A stretch of 64,000 nucleotides of DNA from Coffea arabica. Lineage: Eukaryota > Streptophyta > Magnoliopsida > Gentianales > Rubiaceae. A program made the position numbers and the translations under genes. The stretch spans positions 34,369,994-34,433,993 of the forward strand of contig NC_092322.1 of the NCBI RefSeq assembly GCF_036785885.1, written 5' to 3'. The notes below the pieces were generated by a model. That model ran no database searches. It saw only the letters and a program-made list of their open reading frames with translations, and had not been told where the DNA came from. Of the stretch, positions 34,050 through 47,029 are shown one piece after another; the stretch's first letter is position 1; every line of letters begins with the position of its first letter.

Positions 34050-37000
34050 AATTTGCATTTTGAGGAAGCTATTTTTGTGGATGCCATGAACAAGGCAGGA
34101 GGGATGGCATTGCTATGGAAAGAGGACTTACGGATAAAACAAGTGATCACAACAGCCTTTACTATTGAAGCTCAGATTGAGGATATGGAAAGCAAGTGTG
34201 ATTGGTGGTTTGTAGGTGTCTATGCGAACAGTGAGGATCAAGTAAGGAAACAGCAATGGAAGGTGTTACAGGCGAGGAAAAGATTGTGGGGAGACAAATG
34301 GTTAATAGCAGGTGATTTTAATGACATTGTGTCAAATGACGAGAAATGGAGTGGCATCTGGAGGGAGGAGGGTAGCTTCAAGGCATTCAGGGATTTCATT
34401 AATGACAACCAATTGATGGATGTGGGATTTCAGGGACATCCATGGACTTGGTGTAACAATTGGGAGGGTCCTGGGGAAGTAAAACAAAGACTCGATAGAG
34501 GCTTGTGTAGCTACCCTTGGCTACAAACTTTTGAGCAGGTCACCTGCAAACATCAGGATACAATTGCATCTGACCATAGCATGCTGATTTTTTACACCAA
34601 GCCATGTCCAACCAGGAAGAAAAAACGATTCTATTTTGATAAAAGGTGGCTCCAAAGAAAAGAAATCAATGACATTATCAAACAGGCATGGGACCAGGAT
34701 GATGAAGGCACACGCATGTTTAGAGTTATAAGCAAAGTGAAAAGGTGTAGGGTGACACTTTTGCAATGGAAAAACAAGATACAAGGTAATGTTAGAGAGA
34801 ATATTGAAGCAATCAAGTGCCAATTGCAGGAGCTAAAAACTAGAGACTTTGAGGGCAAGAGGGACGTAAGGAATGGTCTAAAAAAGAGTTTGAAAGAGGC
34901 ATACAAAAATGAAGAGATGTACTGGAGTCAAAAAGCTAGAGTGCAATGGTTAAAGACAGGCGACAAGAATACCAGCTTCTTGCATGCTACTGTGGAGGGG
35001 AGATGAAAAAGGAATCGCATGCTGGAAATTCAAAGAGAGAATGGCACCTGGACTAATGGTGAGAAGGAGCTTGGTGCTGAAGTTGCTGATTACTATAAAC
35101 ACCTTTTCTTAACATCAGAAACAAGGGAAATGGAGGAGGTTCTGGATGGTATACCACACACGATCTCAGATAGTATTAATGAAAATCTAACTAAACCTGT
35201 GGGAGAGGAGGAAATCAGATCAGCATTATTTTCCATGTATCCGGATAAGGCACCAGGTATAGATGGAATGCCATCCCTTTTTTTCCAAAAGTTCTGGCAT
35301 ATAGTCAGAAAGGATATAGTTGGTGCTATTCAAACTTTTTTTCACACTGGTCATCTAACTAAGTCAGTAAATCATACCATTATCTCCCTCATTCCCAAAG
35401 TCAAGATTCCTACTTCCCTCACGCATTATAGACCCATAAGCTTGTGCTCTACTGTGTATAAAATTATAGCTAAGATTTTAGCTTGTAGATTGAAACCAGC
35501 TCTTCAGTCCTGTATAAGCAAAAATCAATCAGCTTGTATCCCTGGAAGGCAAATTCTAGATAACATTATGATTTCCCATGAGTTTCTTCATTATCTCAAA
35601 AACAAAAGGTTTGGGAAAGATGGTTTTATGGCTGTGAAATTAGATATGTCTAAAGCTTATGACAGGGTGGAATGGAGATTCCTGGAAGCTATCATGCAGA
35701 AGATGGGTTTCAATGACAAATGGAGGAGCTGGATCATGGAATGCATTTCATCAGTTTCATATTCGTTCATGATCAATGGAGAGGTGAAGGAGTATGTAAT
35801 ACCGCAGAGAGGAAGTAGACAGGGAGACCCACTGTCACCCTATCTATTCTTACTTTGCTCTGAAGGATTCTCCAATCTCCTCAACAAGGCAGCAACTGCA
35901 CAAAGAATAGCAGGCATGCGAATTAGTAGGCAAGGGCCTAGATTAACCCACTTGTTTTTTGCAGATGATTCGCTAATATTTTGTAAAGCTGACTCCCAGA
36001 ATGCAACTGAACTCAGAAGACTACTCCAAGTGTATGAAAGGGGTACTGGACAGCTCATCAATTTTGACAAATCCTCAGTCTTCTTCAGCCCGAATCTGGA
36101 GAGGGAAGTAAAGATGGAAATCTGTCAAGCACTTGGGAATATTCAAGTGGCCACCCAAGGTAAATATTTGGGACTCCCAATGGTGATTACCAGCTCAAAA
36201 CAGCAACTATTCGGCTTCATGAAAGACAACATCCAGCAAAGAATGAAGAATTGGGAAAATAAGATATTAAGTGCCGCAGGTAAAGAGGTGATGCTCAAAT
36301 CAGTGAAAATGGCTATGCCAACATATACGATGTCATGTTTCAAGCTGCCAAAGAAGATATGCAAAGAGATCAATGCGGTGATGGTAAACTATTGGTGGGG
36401 AGAGGCAAATGGAAAGAACAAGTTGCATTGGAGATCATGGAGTAAAATGGCACTGGATAGGAAGGATGGGGGCTTGGGATTTAAAGATCTAGTGACATTC
36501 AATGCAGCTCTACTGGGTAAGCAAGTGTGGAGGTTGCTCACAAAACCAAATCTACTTGTTAGCAGAGTGCTCAAGGACAAATACCATCCACGCGATTCAC
36601 TACTCAAGTGCAAAGTAGCTGGGAATGCATCTTGGATTTGGAAAGGACTGATGGGAGCAAGGCACCTGATAGAGAAAGGGTCCAGAAGAAGAATAGGTAA
36701 TGGAAAGAGTACTCACATATGGGAGGATAGCTGGCTGCCAGATAAACATCAAGGCAAGGTCACCACACTGAAACCAAAGGGATGCAAGCTGGCTAAGGTA
36801 GAGGAGCTGATAATACACAACAGATGGAACCAAAATTTGATATTCAGAAATTTCAACTCCAAGGATGCAGAAAGTGTACTAAGCATTCCCATAAGCCTGG
36901 TCAATAGAGAGGACAGCAACTACTAGTGTCACACCTCCAATGGGAATTACTCGGTGAGATCAGCTTACAACTTACAAGTTGATGTCCAGAGGGAACATGC

Positions 37001-37644
37001 ACAAGAAGCCAGGGAGAGAGTAGGTACAAGCTGGAGTTCGGCTAGACAAAAAGGTTGGAAATATCTTTGGAAGCTGAACATCAAGCACAAGGTTAAGATT
37101 TTCTTGTGGAAATGTTTGAACCAGGCGCTACCTGTAAGACAACTCATTTATGATAGAACCAAACAAGGTGACCCAATATGCCGGTTCTGTGGTCAGGAAG
37201 GTGAGACCATAGAGCATGCGTTGCTTAACTGCAGCCATGTCAAATTAGTATGGAAAATGTCACCTGTCCAGTGGGAAGGAATTCAAGACCAGCAGGGTTG
37301 CTTCAGTAAGTGGTAGACTACGGTGATGGAAGCCAGAATGAGAAGCGAAGGTAGCAAACATATCTCCCTAACAGCAAATATCCTTTGGCAAATTTGGAAA
37401 AGCAGAAATGCGAACGAATTCAACGCCAAGCAGCACCCTCCTATGAAAACAATGCAAACAGCTCAAGAGGAATGGTTGGAATATGAGGAAGTTTTGACAA
37501 AAATCTCAAGCATGAGCACAGGAGAAACAAGAGACCAGACGGAATCCCCTCAGCAACAGCAAATCGAAGGCCTCATGAGACTAAGGTTTGCAACACAAAA
37601 GAGCAAACACACTCCTCAATTTGGGATAGGTAATGAGACTAAGG
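34050..37644 (+). pseudogene. L1-type LINE ORF2 (endonuclease, RT, zf-RVT), truncated at both ends
   Basis: One frame runs the whole length with only three stops. Domains: AP endonuclease (AGDFNDI, then SDHSMLIF) in 34080-34600; reverse transcriptase (motifs LDMSKAYDRVEW, QGDPLSPYLFLL and FADDSLIF, the FADD codons at 35958-35969); then the zinc-binding zf-RVT region (CRFCGQEGETIEHALLNC, about 37170-37240). RNase H is missing. Stops are TGA 35004-35006, TAG 36924-36926 and TAG 37314-37316, each one transition from the expected Arg or Trp codon. The 5' end is truncated within the endonuclease, and the 3' end meets gypsy gag sequence at about 37644. Confidence 0.9.
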
Positions 37645-38392
37645 TAGTGTTGAAGCTCCACAACATTTGCGATTTCAGCCCTTAGTCCCCTCAAAAATCG
37701 AGCCATAGTTGCCTCTAAATCTTCATGAATATCAGCCTCATCATTGTCATTTCCATCTCCTTGAAGTAGTTTTCAACTGTCATACTAACTTGAGTGAGGT
37801 TTTGTAATTTATGGTGCAAATCCTTATGCTAGTAACCAAGTATGAAGCGCTTTCTCATGACCCTTTTTAACTCTTCTCAAGTTCGGATGGTTGGTTCCTC
37901 GTTCCTCCTTTGTTTGATGTAAAGTTGATCCTACCAAATTGCTGCATAATCCGTGAATTCTATGGCTGGCAACTTTACCTTTTGTGGCTCCGTGTAGTGG
38001 TTACAATAAAAAATCAGTTCAATCTTCCTTTCCCACTCCAAGTATGCTTTGGGGTCCGATTTGCCCTGGAAGGTAGGGATTTTCAATTTTACCCCCTTGA
38101 GTTGATCATCTCCATGCTTAGCTCTATGCTTATCTTCCCTCGGCCGATGTTCATCTTCCTTGAACCACCTCTCCGAATTGGAGTCACTGAGTTCATGCAA
38201 TGGGATTTTCCCTCTAGCTTTCTTAGAAGAGTTCTTTGATGAATCCATTTGTTCAATCTGCTCCTGAATGGACTCGAGCTTGCGATCGAATCTTCTTTGT
38301 ATTTTGGTCCACATAGCATCCATTTTAAATGCTAATTGAGCAATGGTAAGTTCATTTTGTGAGCCATTTTTTAATCCTCCAAAACTCAACAA
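37645..38392 (-). pseudogene. Ty3/gypsy gag fragment
   Basis: Minus strand from ATG at 38392: a charged N-terminus, then the Retrotrans_gag core (LKIPTFQGKSDPKAYLEWER, FTDYAAIW). A TAG replaces the second Trp codon at about 37931, and the frame decays on to VELQHY near 37645. There it joins the LINE. This is the 5' part of a chromovirus-type element whose leader and LTR follow at 38393-40385. Confidence 0.8.
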
Positions 38393-39940
38393 ATGTTAGT
38401 AGAAAATGTCTCACTCACTCCTTACATATTTTACTCGTGCTCGTGTATCACTCTAGTGTATAATTCACTCTAATGATCTCATCAAATACCTCTCAAGTCA
38501 CTTGATTGTCTCCCTTGAAGAAGTAAGAATTCTTCAATGAGTATTAACCAACCTTCACCAAGCTTCACCAGGAATGTAGTGATTATGGGCTGGAGTTTTT
38601 GGAGGGTAGTAACTGATATTTATTGGCTCAAAATGGACTTAAAATGGGCTGGAAAATGACCAGGCTTGGCTGCGCAAGTAGACTCAAAACTTAGAAACTT
38701 TTGGACCTTCACTAGTGACTCAAATTAGGAAATTAGAAAATTAAATGAAAACCAAGACTGATTTGGACTTCTCTTGTGAACCTTTAGACGTTGTAATGAC
38801 TTGGAATGACACCCTACAACACAAGTTACGTGGCTGGACAGATTACAACTTCCAAAACAAGCACAAGGAAAAAATGGTAGAATTTTTGAAACCTAGAAAT
38901 TACTCTATCCGATTTGCACGTTGGCTGGAATTTGGAAGTTCAAACAAAGGTTGCTTGGGTTTGTTTTTGGAAGGTAGCTGCTTATTTTTTTGGTTTCTCA
39001 CTTGTGCAAGGCTGACAATCTGGATTTGGGTAGTTTGAGTGCAACTAGGATTTGTTTTTGCAAACCCAAGTTGACTTGGTTTCCCAATTCAGGCTGCCTT
39101 CTTGTTTTCCAATCCAAGAGTGATCCGAATTTTGTTTCCTTTTTCTTTTCTTGCGTTTTCTTTCCTTTCTTTCACACAAATAGCTTTGATTCTTTTTCTT
39201 TTCTTTTAATTTGGATCAAAACACTCAAGAACCGGATTTGATTTAGCTTTTTGCATAAGAGACAGCCACACCTTTCAAGAAAAACAAGAACTAGGGTTCG
39301 TTCAAATTCAAGATTTGTGCAACTTTGATTTCAAAAATTTAAGAATCCTAGATTGCCAACCCAATACTTCAAGATTTAACCAAGAATTTCTAGAATTTCA
39401 AGAAAATGATCAAGAACTTCCAAGAAATAAGACAAATAGCCACGGATGAATCAAGAAACACAAGATGCAAGTCACTTTGTCAAGGAAAACCCTAGGTTGT
39501 GTTTGGATCTTCCAAGAACTATGTGACCAGATATATTTTTTTTGACTCTTAGATGACTTTAAAAACCAAGAAACAAGAACGACAGGACACCAACAAGATC
39601 AAAACACGATGCAAACAAGAGTAAGAATTCGGACAGCGACTAATCCATGCGAGCAACAAGTAACGATACGAATAGCACGGAATTAGCTAAACCCTAGCGA
39701 CTTTATGAGCAATAACAACAACCAGATTTAGACAACTACTTAAGGAAAGATGCTGCAAGGTTAAAAGCAAGACACAATTTGGATATTTAACACAAGCAAG
39801 ATGCGGACAACAACCATGGATTAAGCAACAAGAACAAGAAAGAAACCTAGCGAACCAACTATCAAAAAGCAAACGATCAGATTTCGAGCCACAAAGAAAA
39901 CTTACAAGACTTGATAAGATATACTTGATAACATCAACTA
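38393..39940 (-). other. Leader of the gypsy-like element
   Basis: Non-coding, between gag and the primer binding site. Parts resemble the leader of the non-autonomous element (CTCACTC, CACTCTA and CCCTTGAAGAA runs near 38410-38525 match 11450-11560). That points to a common family. Confidence 0.5.
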
Positions 39941-39955
39941 GTTCTGATTATCAGC

Positions 39956-40385
39956 TGATACAAACTTGCCCGAAGGTATGAACTCATATCCCACGTATTC
40001 CCGGATCTAGACGAAAAAAATCAAGTTGAATTGCGGAATAACACTTGACCTTTCTAAACCCTAGATTGCAAACCTTGAATTGAATCTCAACCCACAATTC
40101 AATGATTTAGAGAACCAATGTTAAGGTAGAAGAATGCCACAACCAGGGTGTATACTTGAATGATAAGTTCGATGAATACTCTCAAGTAATTCTCAAGTAT
40201 TCAAAAAAGACTCTGGTGGACAAGAGAAAAGGTGTTTAACACACAAAATTCTGATATATTCCAAAACTAATGAAACGATGGAAGTGTTTGGCTATTTATA
40301 GCCTTACATAGACTCAAAACCTAATGTGATTTGGAACCACTTATTTCCTAAATTTAAATGACAAAAGTCATCATACTTGTGACGA
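39956..40385 (-). repeat. LTR fragment related to the 704-bp LTRs
   Basis: Starts TGATACAAACTTG beside a degenerate primer binding site (39941-39954). It shares with the LTRs at 9383 and 14408 the terminus, overall order and GGCTATTTATAGCCTTACA near 40300. It appears truncated near 40385. Confidence 0.65.
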
Positions 40386-42083
40386 GGTTCCCCTGCACCC
40401 TAGTTTCATTCAATAACTCCGTTGTTAGCTGCAAGTATGCAGGTCGCTTTGTAGTACAAGAAAGTTAAGGTCGATCCCTCGAGGAGCACTCACAACTACT
40501 AGAACTTAATCCTACTTTATTATCTAGACAAACAACAACAATGAGGAATAAAAGCTACTCTAGATACTAATGTGTAATAACTACAAGTTAATGGATGAAC
40601 TCAACTAAAACACAAGCTCTAGGATATGGAATCAACAAGTGTTCTTGTCTATAGTTCAAATAAGTGATAAATATTACACTACTTGTCTTGCTAAGGGTTC
40701 ATTCACATAAGGTATCCGAAACTCACTTTCACGATGAATCGAGTGTCACCTATACATGTATTTCCCTACTTTTATGGTGAAATAACAAGCATGGTGCTAT
40801 TAAAATCAAGAATGTATTAAAGCCCACCTAGTCTCAACACTACTTTTGCGTGCCAAGATCCTAAGCTCCATCTAAGCTGGTTCTGTCATCATCTACCAAC
40901 TTTCATTGATAAACAACAACTAAAATAATTTGTAATTGGTGATCAATCATTCACAAATGTCCAAGCAGGCTAAATGAACTAGCAAGTACAAAAGGCAACA
41001 TTCATCAACTCATTCCAACCAAGATCAAGAAACACAAGGCATCATCCACTCTTAGAACAAATGTATTAGCTAGACATGAAGAATAAACACATCAAGTTTA
41101 AATCTTTGATGAATCCCAACATATATCCAACAAAATAAAGAGAAAGGGAGAAGAAAATGCTTATTCAATTGAAGGAACAAGGATCTCCAAGCTCCAAATT
41201 CTCCTTTGCCTTCAAAGTGCCAAGATTACATCAAGAGTTCATCAAGAGTTATTGTTAAAAGTCCTATTCTATTCTAGAGAGAGAAAGAACAACTTCTAGT
41301 CTAAGAAAGTTTTTTTTTCCTCCTCTATTCTAACTTCTTGATATATCTAACAAAAGTGCCTTTCTCTTCTTCAAGAAGCTTCTTCTCCCTAAAAATCTTC
41401 ATCCATCGTTTATTGACATGATTGGATATTGAAAATGACTTAAAGTTGCAAAAAGGTGAGAAAAATTGATGCTTTAGACCCAACTAGCAGCTGTCAAGAC
41501 ATCCTAGTTGTCACTAGAAAAGGAGCTGAAAAGTTGGCATTAGGCGTGCAAATTGCGCAACTTGGAGATTTTTCCTGCCCAAGTATACAATGCGGTATCC
41601 GAAGCGAATTCACTATCTGGTGCCGTATACTGCTAAACACTCTTCTTCTAAAAAGTCACTGACGAGTCTCTGGTTCGATTATCCTACTTGACTCTTTCTT
41701 TCTGGCGTCGTATATTTTCTCTGAGACCAGGTATCCGACGCCGTATATCTTGTCTTCCTGTCACAACCAATTTAACAGATAAATCTTTCCATTTTCACAC
41801 AATTTTTCATACTTTGCTTACTACATCAACTAGTTATCACCTAATCATCAAAATAGCCATTCTCAACATCATTTTAAGCCAAATTCCATCACAATCCATC
41901 CAAAATATTTACAAAATATTAGGAAAAATATATACTTGTCAATTTGAAATCTTAATCTTGGCCGAATTTATTAAAATAATTAACAACTAAATTTAGCAAG
42001 GTAATTCAACATTAAAACCCTTGCTTAAACAACACCAAGACAAATGATTCAAATGCTAATAGACTAAACCAGAGCTGAACATT
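40386..42083 (-). repeat. Non-coding gypsy LTR/UTR sequence
   Basis: No gene. It lies 3' of a gypsy pol end (42084-42374, minus), so an LTR is the likely identity. Near 41590-41750 the GTATCCGA and GCCGTATA motifs recur in both orientations. The stretch CTGCAAGTATGCAGGTCGC plus GGTCGATCCCTCGAGGAGC (40430-40490) is a familiar retroelement motif. Boundaries are uncertain. Confidence 0.45.
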
Positions 42084-42374
42084 TTAATCTTCGAGCGAAT
42101 CTTCCAACTTTGCCTCACTTGACTCGACGACTTGAATGAGACTATAACGAGTTGTTTCTTCCTTCTCAAGCCTATGAATAACATTTGCATGGTCAACTCC
42201 ATCATGTATGGCACAAACTAGAGCTTGCATTGACTCCTTAAGCTTCATGGCACGTGATCTAGTCATCGGACCATCTAGTTCAACTTGAACACCACTTGCC
42301 ATGCCTTGGTCAACCATCCCTCTTGCATCACTTCTCTTGGTCAAATGGTATCCTAGATGGTTGACACTTGGCAC
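42084..42374 (-). pseudogene. Ty3/gypsy pol C-terminal tail fragment
   Basis: The minus strand encodes GPMTRSRAMKLKESMQAL, the conserved tail found at the C-terminus of many plant gypsy polyproteins, followed by a Glu-rich end and a stop. Upstream domains are absent. Confidence 0.6.
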
Positions 42375-42716
42375 TACATGGTTTCATTTCTATCTCTTTG
42401 TCTCTCTTGTGTTTCTAATAACCAATCCATCTTGTATTCCTCTAATTCACTCTTAACACTTCTAATCACATAATCCTTTTAGCACCATACCCATTCTCGT
42501 CCACCAAATTTATTGCACACGTCTCACCAGTCGGTCACACTAGTATCATATACTATGAAACTTACCATGCACCAAATTAAACATGCATCAAGATAAATTA
42601 TGCAATAGGAGAAAAATCATGATGCAACCGTTAAAGTAGCTAAGAATTTAAGGCAAGTAAATTCAAATAAGAGCCATAAAGATGAGTAGAATTTTGGGGC
42701 CTCACAGTCTAGCAAA
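42375..42716 (-). repeat. Gypsy LTR start fragment
   Basis: Non-coding. It ends on the plus strand in TTTTGGGGCCTCACAG, the inverse of a TGTGAGG..CC chromovirus LTR start. Confidence 0.4.
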
Positions 42717-42719
42717 CTA

Positions 42720-43286
42720 GTCCTTAGATTGTTTGTTTAGTCATTTGATGGAATAGTTGAAGTTGTGGCATTCGGTTAGCTTTGTCTTAGTTAGGTGCCG
42801 AATTATTTTAGTATTATTTTTAGACATTTTTCGTGACTTTTTCTAGTCATTTTTGAGGTCAATATGCTCGGCCAGCTTAGGAAAGTCTTAGGGGCTGAAA
42901 TAGTCAATTAATTTCCTAGTTGGAGTTGCTTAAGTGTCTTGTAAACTCTATAAAAGAGCTAAATTTTTTTTTTCAGAAATATATTAAAAATTTCCAGCAA
43001 ATTGAGAGCTTTTCTCTTGGTTTTTCGTGAGCTCCCTTTGACTACTTTATAGGTTCTCTTGAGTGTTCAATTCTTGGCTTATCAATCAAGAATCGCACTT
43101 GATTGTGGCGCCACTCTATCAAACCTTGGTTCGCTAACTCGTTAGGTCATGGGTTAAGATCATATAAAGAAGTTCGCACCTTAGGGGTTAGATTGGGTAG
43201 TAGGTTCTCTACTGCCAAGCTTGAATATCACCATCCCAATCTAGGCTTGTTGATCACGAGCTTCGTATGCAACAGAGATCGTATCA
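42720..43286 (+). repeat. 5' LTR of a gypsy-like element (plus), same family as 9383-10086
   Basis: Shares with the inverse of that LTR the AATCGCACTTGA, GTGGCGCCA and GTTCGCTAACTCGTT stretches. It ends GAGATCGTATCA and has a TATAAAAG box at 42949-42956. The left edge is unclear. Confidence 0.65.
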
Positions 43287-43288
43287 GT

Positions 43289-43300
43289 TGGCATCAAAGC
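43289..43300 (+). other. Primer binding site
   Basis: TGGCATCAAAGC two bases after the LTR. It matches the site at 14395-14406 with one difference. Confidence 0.75.
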
Positions 43301-44532
43301 AAGGTTGATGGTATTCTAGTTATATCCCTTTTAATTCCATCTTTTGAGTCTTATTCTTGATTCATAGTTGTGTTTGAGTCTTGTTATTATTCGGTTTTAA
43401 TCCATAAAAAAAATAAATAGAGTCCTAGGTTTGTCGCGTGGAGCCGTTAGGGTTTCATTTTGTTCGGTTGCTGTTCGAACTTCATCCTTCTTGTTTATTT
43501 TCATTTCTTGTTCCAGAAACTTGTTTTATTGTTGTTTTCGTGATTTAGTTGAAGTTTGAGTAAAAAAAATCTGACCATACCTATTGTGTTGTAGTTTCCT
43601 TGAAGAAATCGAAGCTGTCTTCTTGTGTTCTTGATTGCTCAAGTTGCAAAGGGAAAATAGTGGATTAACCTCATAAAATTCTTGGAAAATCGAAATTAGA
43701 GCATGGATTTCTTGAAGTTCTTGACTGATCGAAACAAAATCTTGAAGTTCTTGAAGCTTTAGTCAAGATTTTTGAAGCTTTGACAATCCCAAAATCTGTT
43801 TTGGTCAAATCCGTGAAACCTTGGACTATTTGGGAGGGGGGAAATCATCCTCAATTTGCGTTTCTTGAATTCAGGAAAACCCTTCATACATTCTTGAAAA
43901 AATCTTGGGGTTTGTTAGGGTTGTGGGAACCAATCCTTCTTAAAAAACACGGCTGCAAAATTCCAGCCGCTGAAAACCCTAGTTTATCGAAGTTCTTGGC
44001 TGATTGTACAAAAAAAACAACAATACAGCCATGAAATCTAATTCTTAAAGCTTCCAAAAATTGAGTCTTGTTTGTGCTTAAAGAATCTTGAAAATGGCTA
44101 GACCATCAAAGCAGTAAACAGTAGCCGCCAACCTTATTTCAAGTTCTATTTGAATTTGACTAGTCTAGTCCAATTCGAATAAAGCTATCCAGATTTCCTT
44201 TAAATTTCATGATTTCAACCTATTAAATCCTTGTTTGGGATAGGAAAAGGGGTTTAATTCCAGCTTATTCCAAGAATTTTCTGCTGATTATTGCCTTCTA
44301 ATTACAGCAACAAGAACAAGTGTCGGTAAATTCTTTAGGCAATTGATCTTGAGTCTAATCTTGATAGCTTTCTTGAGTTGGTTGTTCAGCTTATTTTTCC
44401 AGTAATTCCAGCCATTAAACTCATCCTTAAAGTCCAGAATTAGTGTCCAAAATTTCTAGTTCTTGTGTCGAGTCGTTTGCTAATTGTTTGTCACGTAACT
44501 TGCAGTTATACTTTAAGTTTGAACTGGAATTG
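43301..44532 (+). other. Leader of the plus-strand gypsy-like element
   Basis: Non-coding, T-rich, with repeated TTGAAG and CTTGA words. It is cut off by a Tekay LTR end at 44533 before any gag. Confidence 0.5.
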
Positions 44533-44610
44533 TACTGAGTCCCGGCGAAGCTGGGCAGGCGTCCCGCCGATACCCTTTGGTTCGCCTTAGGGAGAAGTGG
44601 GGGTGTCACA
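44533..44610 (+). repeat. Tekay/Del LTR 3' end (78 bp)
   Basis: Ends GGGGGTGTCACA. It matches, inverted, the LTR terminus at 5500-5580, including the GGCAGGCGTCC and CGCCTTAGGG blocks. Confidence 0.65.
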
Positions 44611-44870
44611 TGTTGAGGATGCTTCCAATCGTGCTATTCACTCTGCCACTCAATTCTTACCATTTGAAATTGTTTATGATTTTAATCCTTTGACACATCT
44701 AGATTTAGTTCCTTTACCTATGAATGAGTGTGTTAACTTGGATGGTAAGAAACGAGCAGATTTTGTTAGACATTTACATGATAAGGTCCGTTCCAATATT
44801 GAGAAAATGCACAGCGCAATATGCCAAACATGCTAATAAAGGTTGCCAAAAAATGGTGTTTGAGCCTGGC
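44611..44870 (+). pseudogene. Ty3/gypsy integrase fragment
   Basis: Translates to NRAIHSATQFLPFEIVYDFNP, the conserved end of a gypsy integrase core, and GKKRADFVRHLHDKV. It stops at 44834-44836. Only this piece remains. A short repeat (CATGCTAATAAAG) follows at 44829 and near 44898. Confidence 0.7.
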
Positions 44871-46757
44871 TATTAGGTCTATGGGTCTATGGATCCATGC
44901 TAATAAAGATTGCCAAAAGATGCTGTGGTAGCACTTTAACAAGTCCATGGATCTATGATGAGATCTTGATTCCTTTGCTAGGTTGAATTTCCATTATAAT
45001 CACAATACAAAATAAAGGACTTCTAATGGAAAGAACCAATTTAAGCTCTAAAATTGAACTTATAAATCCAAATGCTTCCTTTGGCACTTCTCAAGTAGCA
45101 ACTTGTTAAGGTTTAATTGTTAAAATGTTAGGCTTTGCTTGAAACTTCTTTCAACATACAACACCAATATTACGAGTAAATACATAATTACTTGTAAACT
45201 ATTTTTATAAGATTATTTGCTAGTATATTCTCGAATTTCCCGTTCTCGCCGAATAAAAAAAAGATATTAGGCTCGAGACATTGAAAGGATTATATATTTT
45301 ATATAAAATAGATAAAACCCGTTTTTAAATTACTAAACATTGTTAGCATCTTATCTATGTACTTGAAAAGGTCTAGCAGTCTTGATCTATCAACATAGAT
45401 CTTCATTGCCAAAGAGAAGATTGCTTCTCTTTAATTACATGGAGAAAATTTTGATATCTATACCTATAATTGTAGAGGATAGGTATACTCTTTCTATATA
45501 ACATATGTCTACCACATATATAATAAGGATACTATGATATCTCCCATAAATCATATATAAATAGAAGGTTTATCCACACTTTTAATAAAATCAAACTCTT
45601 TGATTATCTCATCAAAACAGATGATACAATTCTTGGAAACATGCTTTATTGGCACACAAGATGTAGACACCATTAAGTTACGTCACATGCACAACTATTT
45701 ATTGTTTTCATTTAAGGAAAGTGATTTTAACATCTATTTACCATACCATAACTTGTAACTAGACCAAGTAAATTTAGATGGATTTAAACTTATTGACTAA
45801 CAAAGACATTTTTTTAAAATAATCGCTTATCTTTCATGGCAACCTCTCTACCAATTATCCTTTTTAGGTAACACTTTACTTTCAATATTGGTCTTTACTC
45901 TAAAAACTCTTTTGCACCTAGTAGGCTTTTATACTCTTAGGTGAATTGATAAAAATTAATTCCTTTTGTCAAATATGGAATCCATTTTAGATTTATGATT
46001 CGTAACCATCTATGTAAATTATAAAACTATTCATAAGTCATTAGAGACTCCATGATCAAACATTATGATTCTCCATAAGAGATTTATATTTTCTGAGACT
46101 TGTGAAACCTTGCTCTAGGAGTTTAGCTGCTCCACATCATCATGAAATGCGAGTTCCAGTTCCATGCATTTGTGCAACTTTCTTTTATGGCACTTGAAAT
46201 TCTTCAAGGTTAAGTTCTAACTTACTCCCACTACTTTATTTAGTATAAACTATTTATCCTTTTTAGAGATAAAAAAAAACTTTTACTCTTGAAATTGATA
46301 GAATTATAGAAGTAGAATTCTAGAACTAAATAAGGAAACTCTAGTATATGTGCAAAAAGAAATCAAACCAATAAAGTAGAGAGAACAAATTTGCTCTTCT
46401 TCTTTTAGGATGATTTTTCTTTTCTTTTCATTTCTCAAGAAGGCTCTACAAAAGGTCTTAATCAGATCTTAACTCCAACCTATCTAATTATACCTACTTC
46501 ATAGGCAAGGCAATCAGAAATTATCACAAAGATTTGAATTCTTTAATACCCATATCTCATATAGTATAATTTGAAAACAAATATGTATGGAACGAGATTT
46601 ATTGTATAGGATACAATTTTATGTAGGACAAACCCCAAAATTATTTTAGTAAACTTGCATGGTACATCTTATCTCATAAGATATAATTCCTTATGTAGTT
46701 TACTCAATTTAAATTGAGTAATAAATTGAACTATCTAGTTTATTCAATTTAAATTGA
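44871..46757. other. AT-rich intergenic, no gene seen
   Basis: About 1.9 kb with no recognisable domain on either strand. Two CAATTTAAATTG palindromes flank TAATAAATTGAACTATC at about 46705-46757. Confidence 0.4.
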
Positions 46758-46855
46758 AGGGAAGGATGGGTTAGATGATAGGGGCAGGGAGTGCAAGTAA
46801 GAGGTATTGGGTTCGAAACCTCTCACTTATACTAAAAAATTAAAAAAAAAAAAAA
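46758..46855 (+). mobile_element. tRNA-derived SINE
   Basis: Head GGATGGGTTAGATGAT, B-box-like GGTTCGAAACC (46810-46820), ACTTATACT and a poly-A tail. It matches 27619-27711 in inverse orientation. No clear TSD. Confidence 0.6.
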
Positions 46856-47029
46856 GATTTAGTCCTAATTGGCAAGTCTTGAGTGGAAAAATTATGTTAG
46901 CCTTGAAGTGACAAAGCAGCTAGACAATCAGAACAATAGATCCCTGAAGATGATTAATGAGGTGGCATAAATGTGCTCGTGAGAATCAAAACAAATACTA
47001 GAAACAAATTCCAAAAACAAGTAAAACGA
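46856..47029. other. Short spacer
   Basis: No feature seen. Confidence 0.3.

Noticed and set aside
44871..47029. Possible degraded pararetrovirus or copia remnant
   Set aside because: A few phrases looked retroelement-like, but I found no RT, protease or coat-protein motif on either strand.
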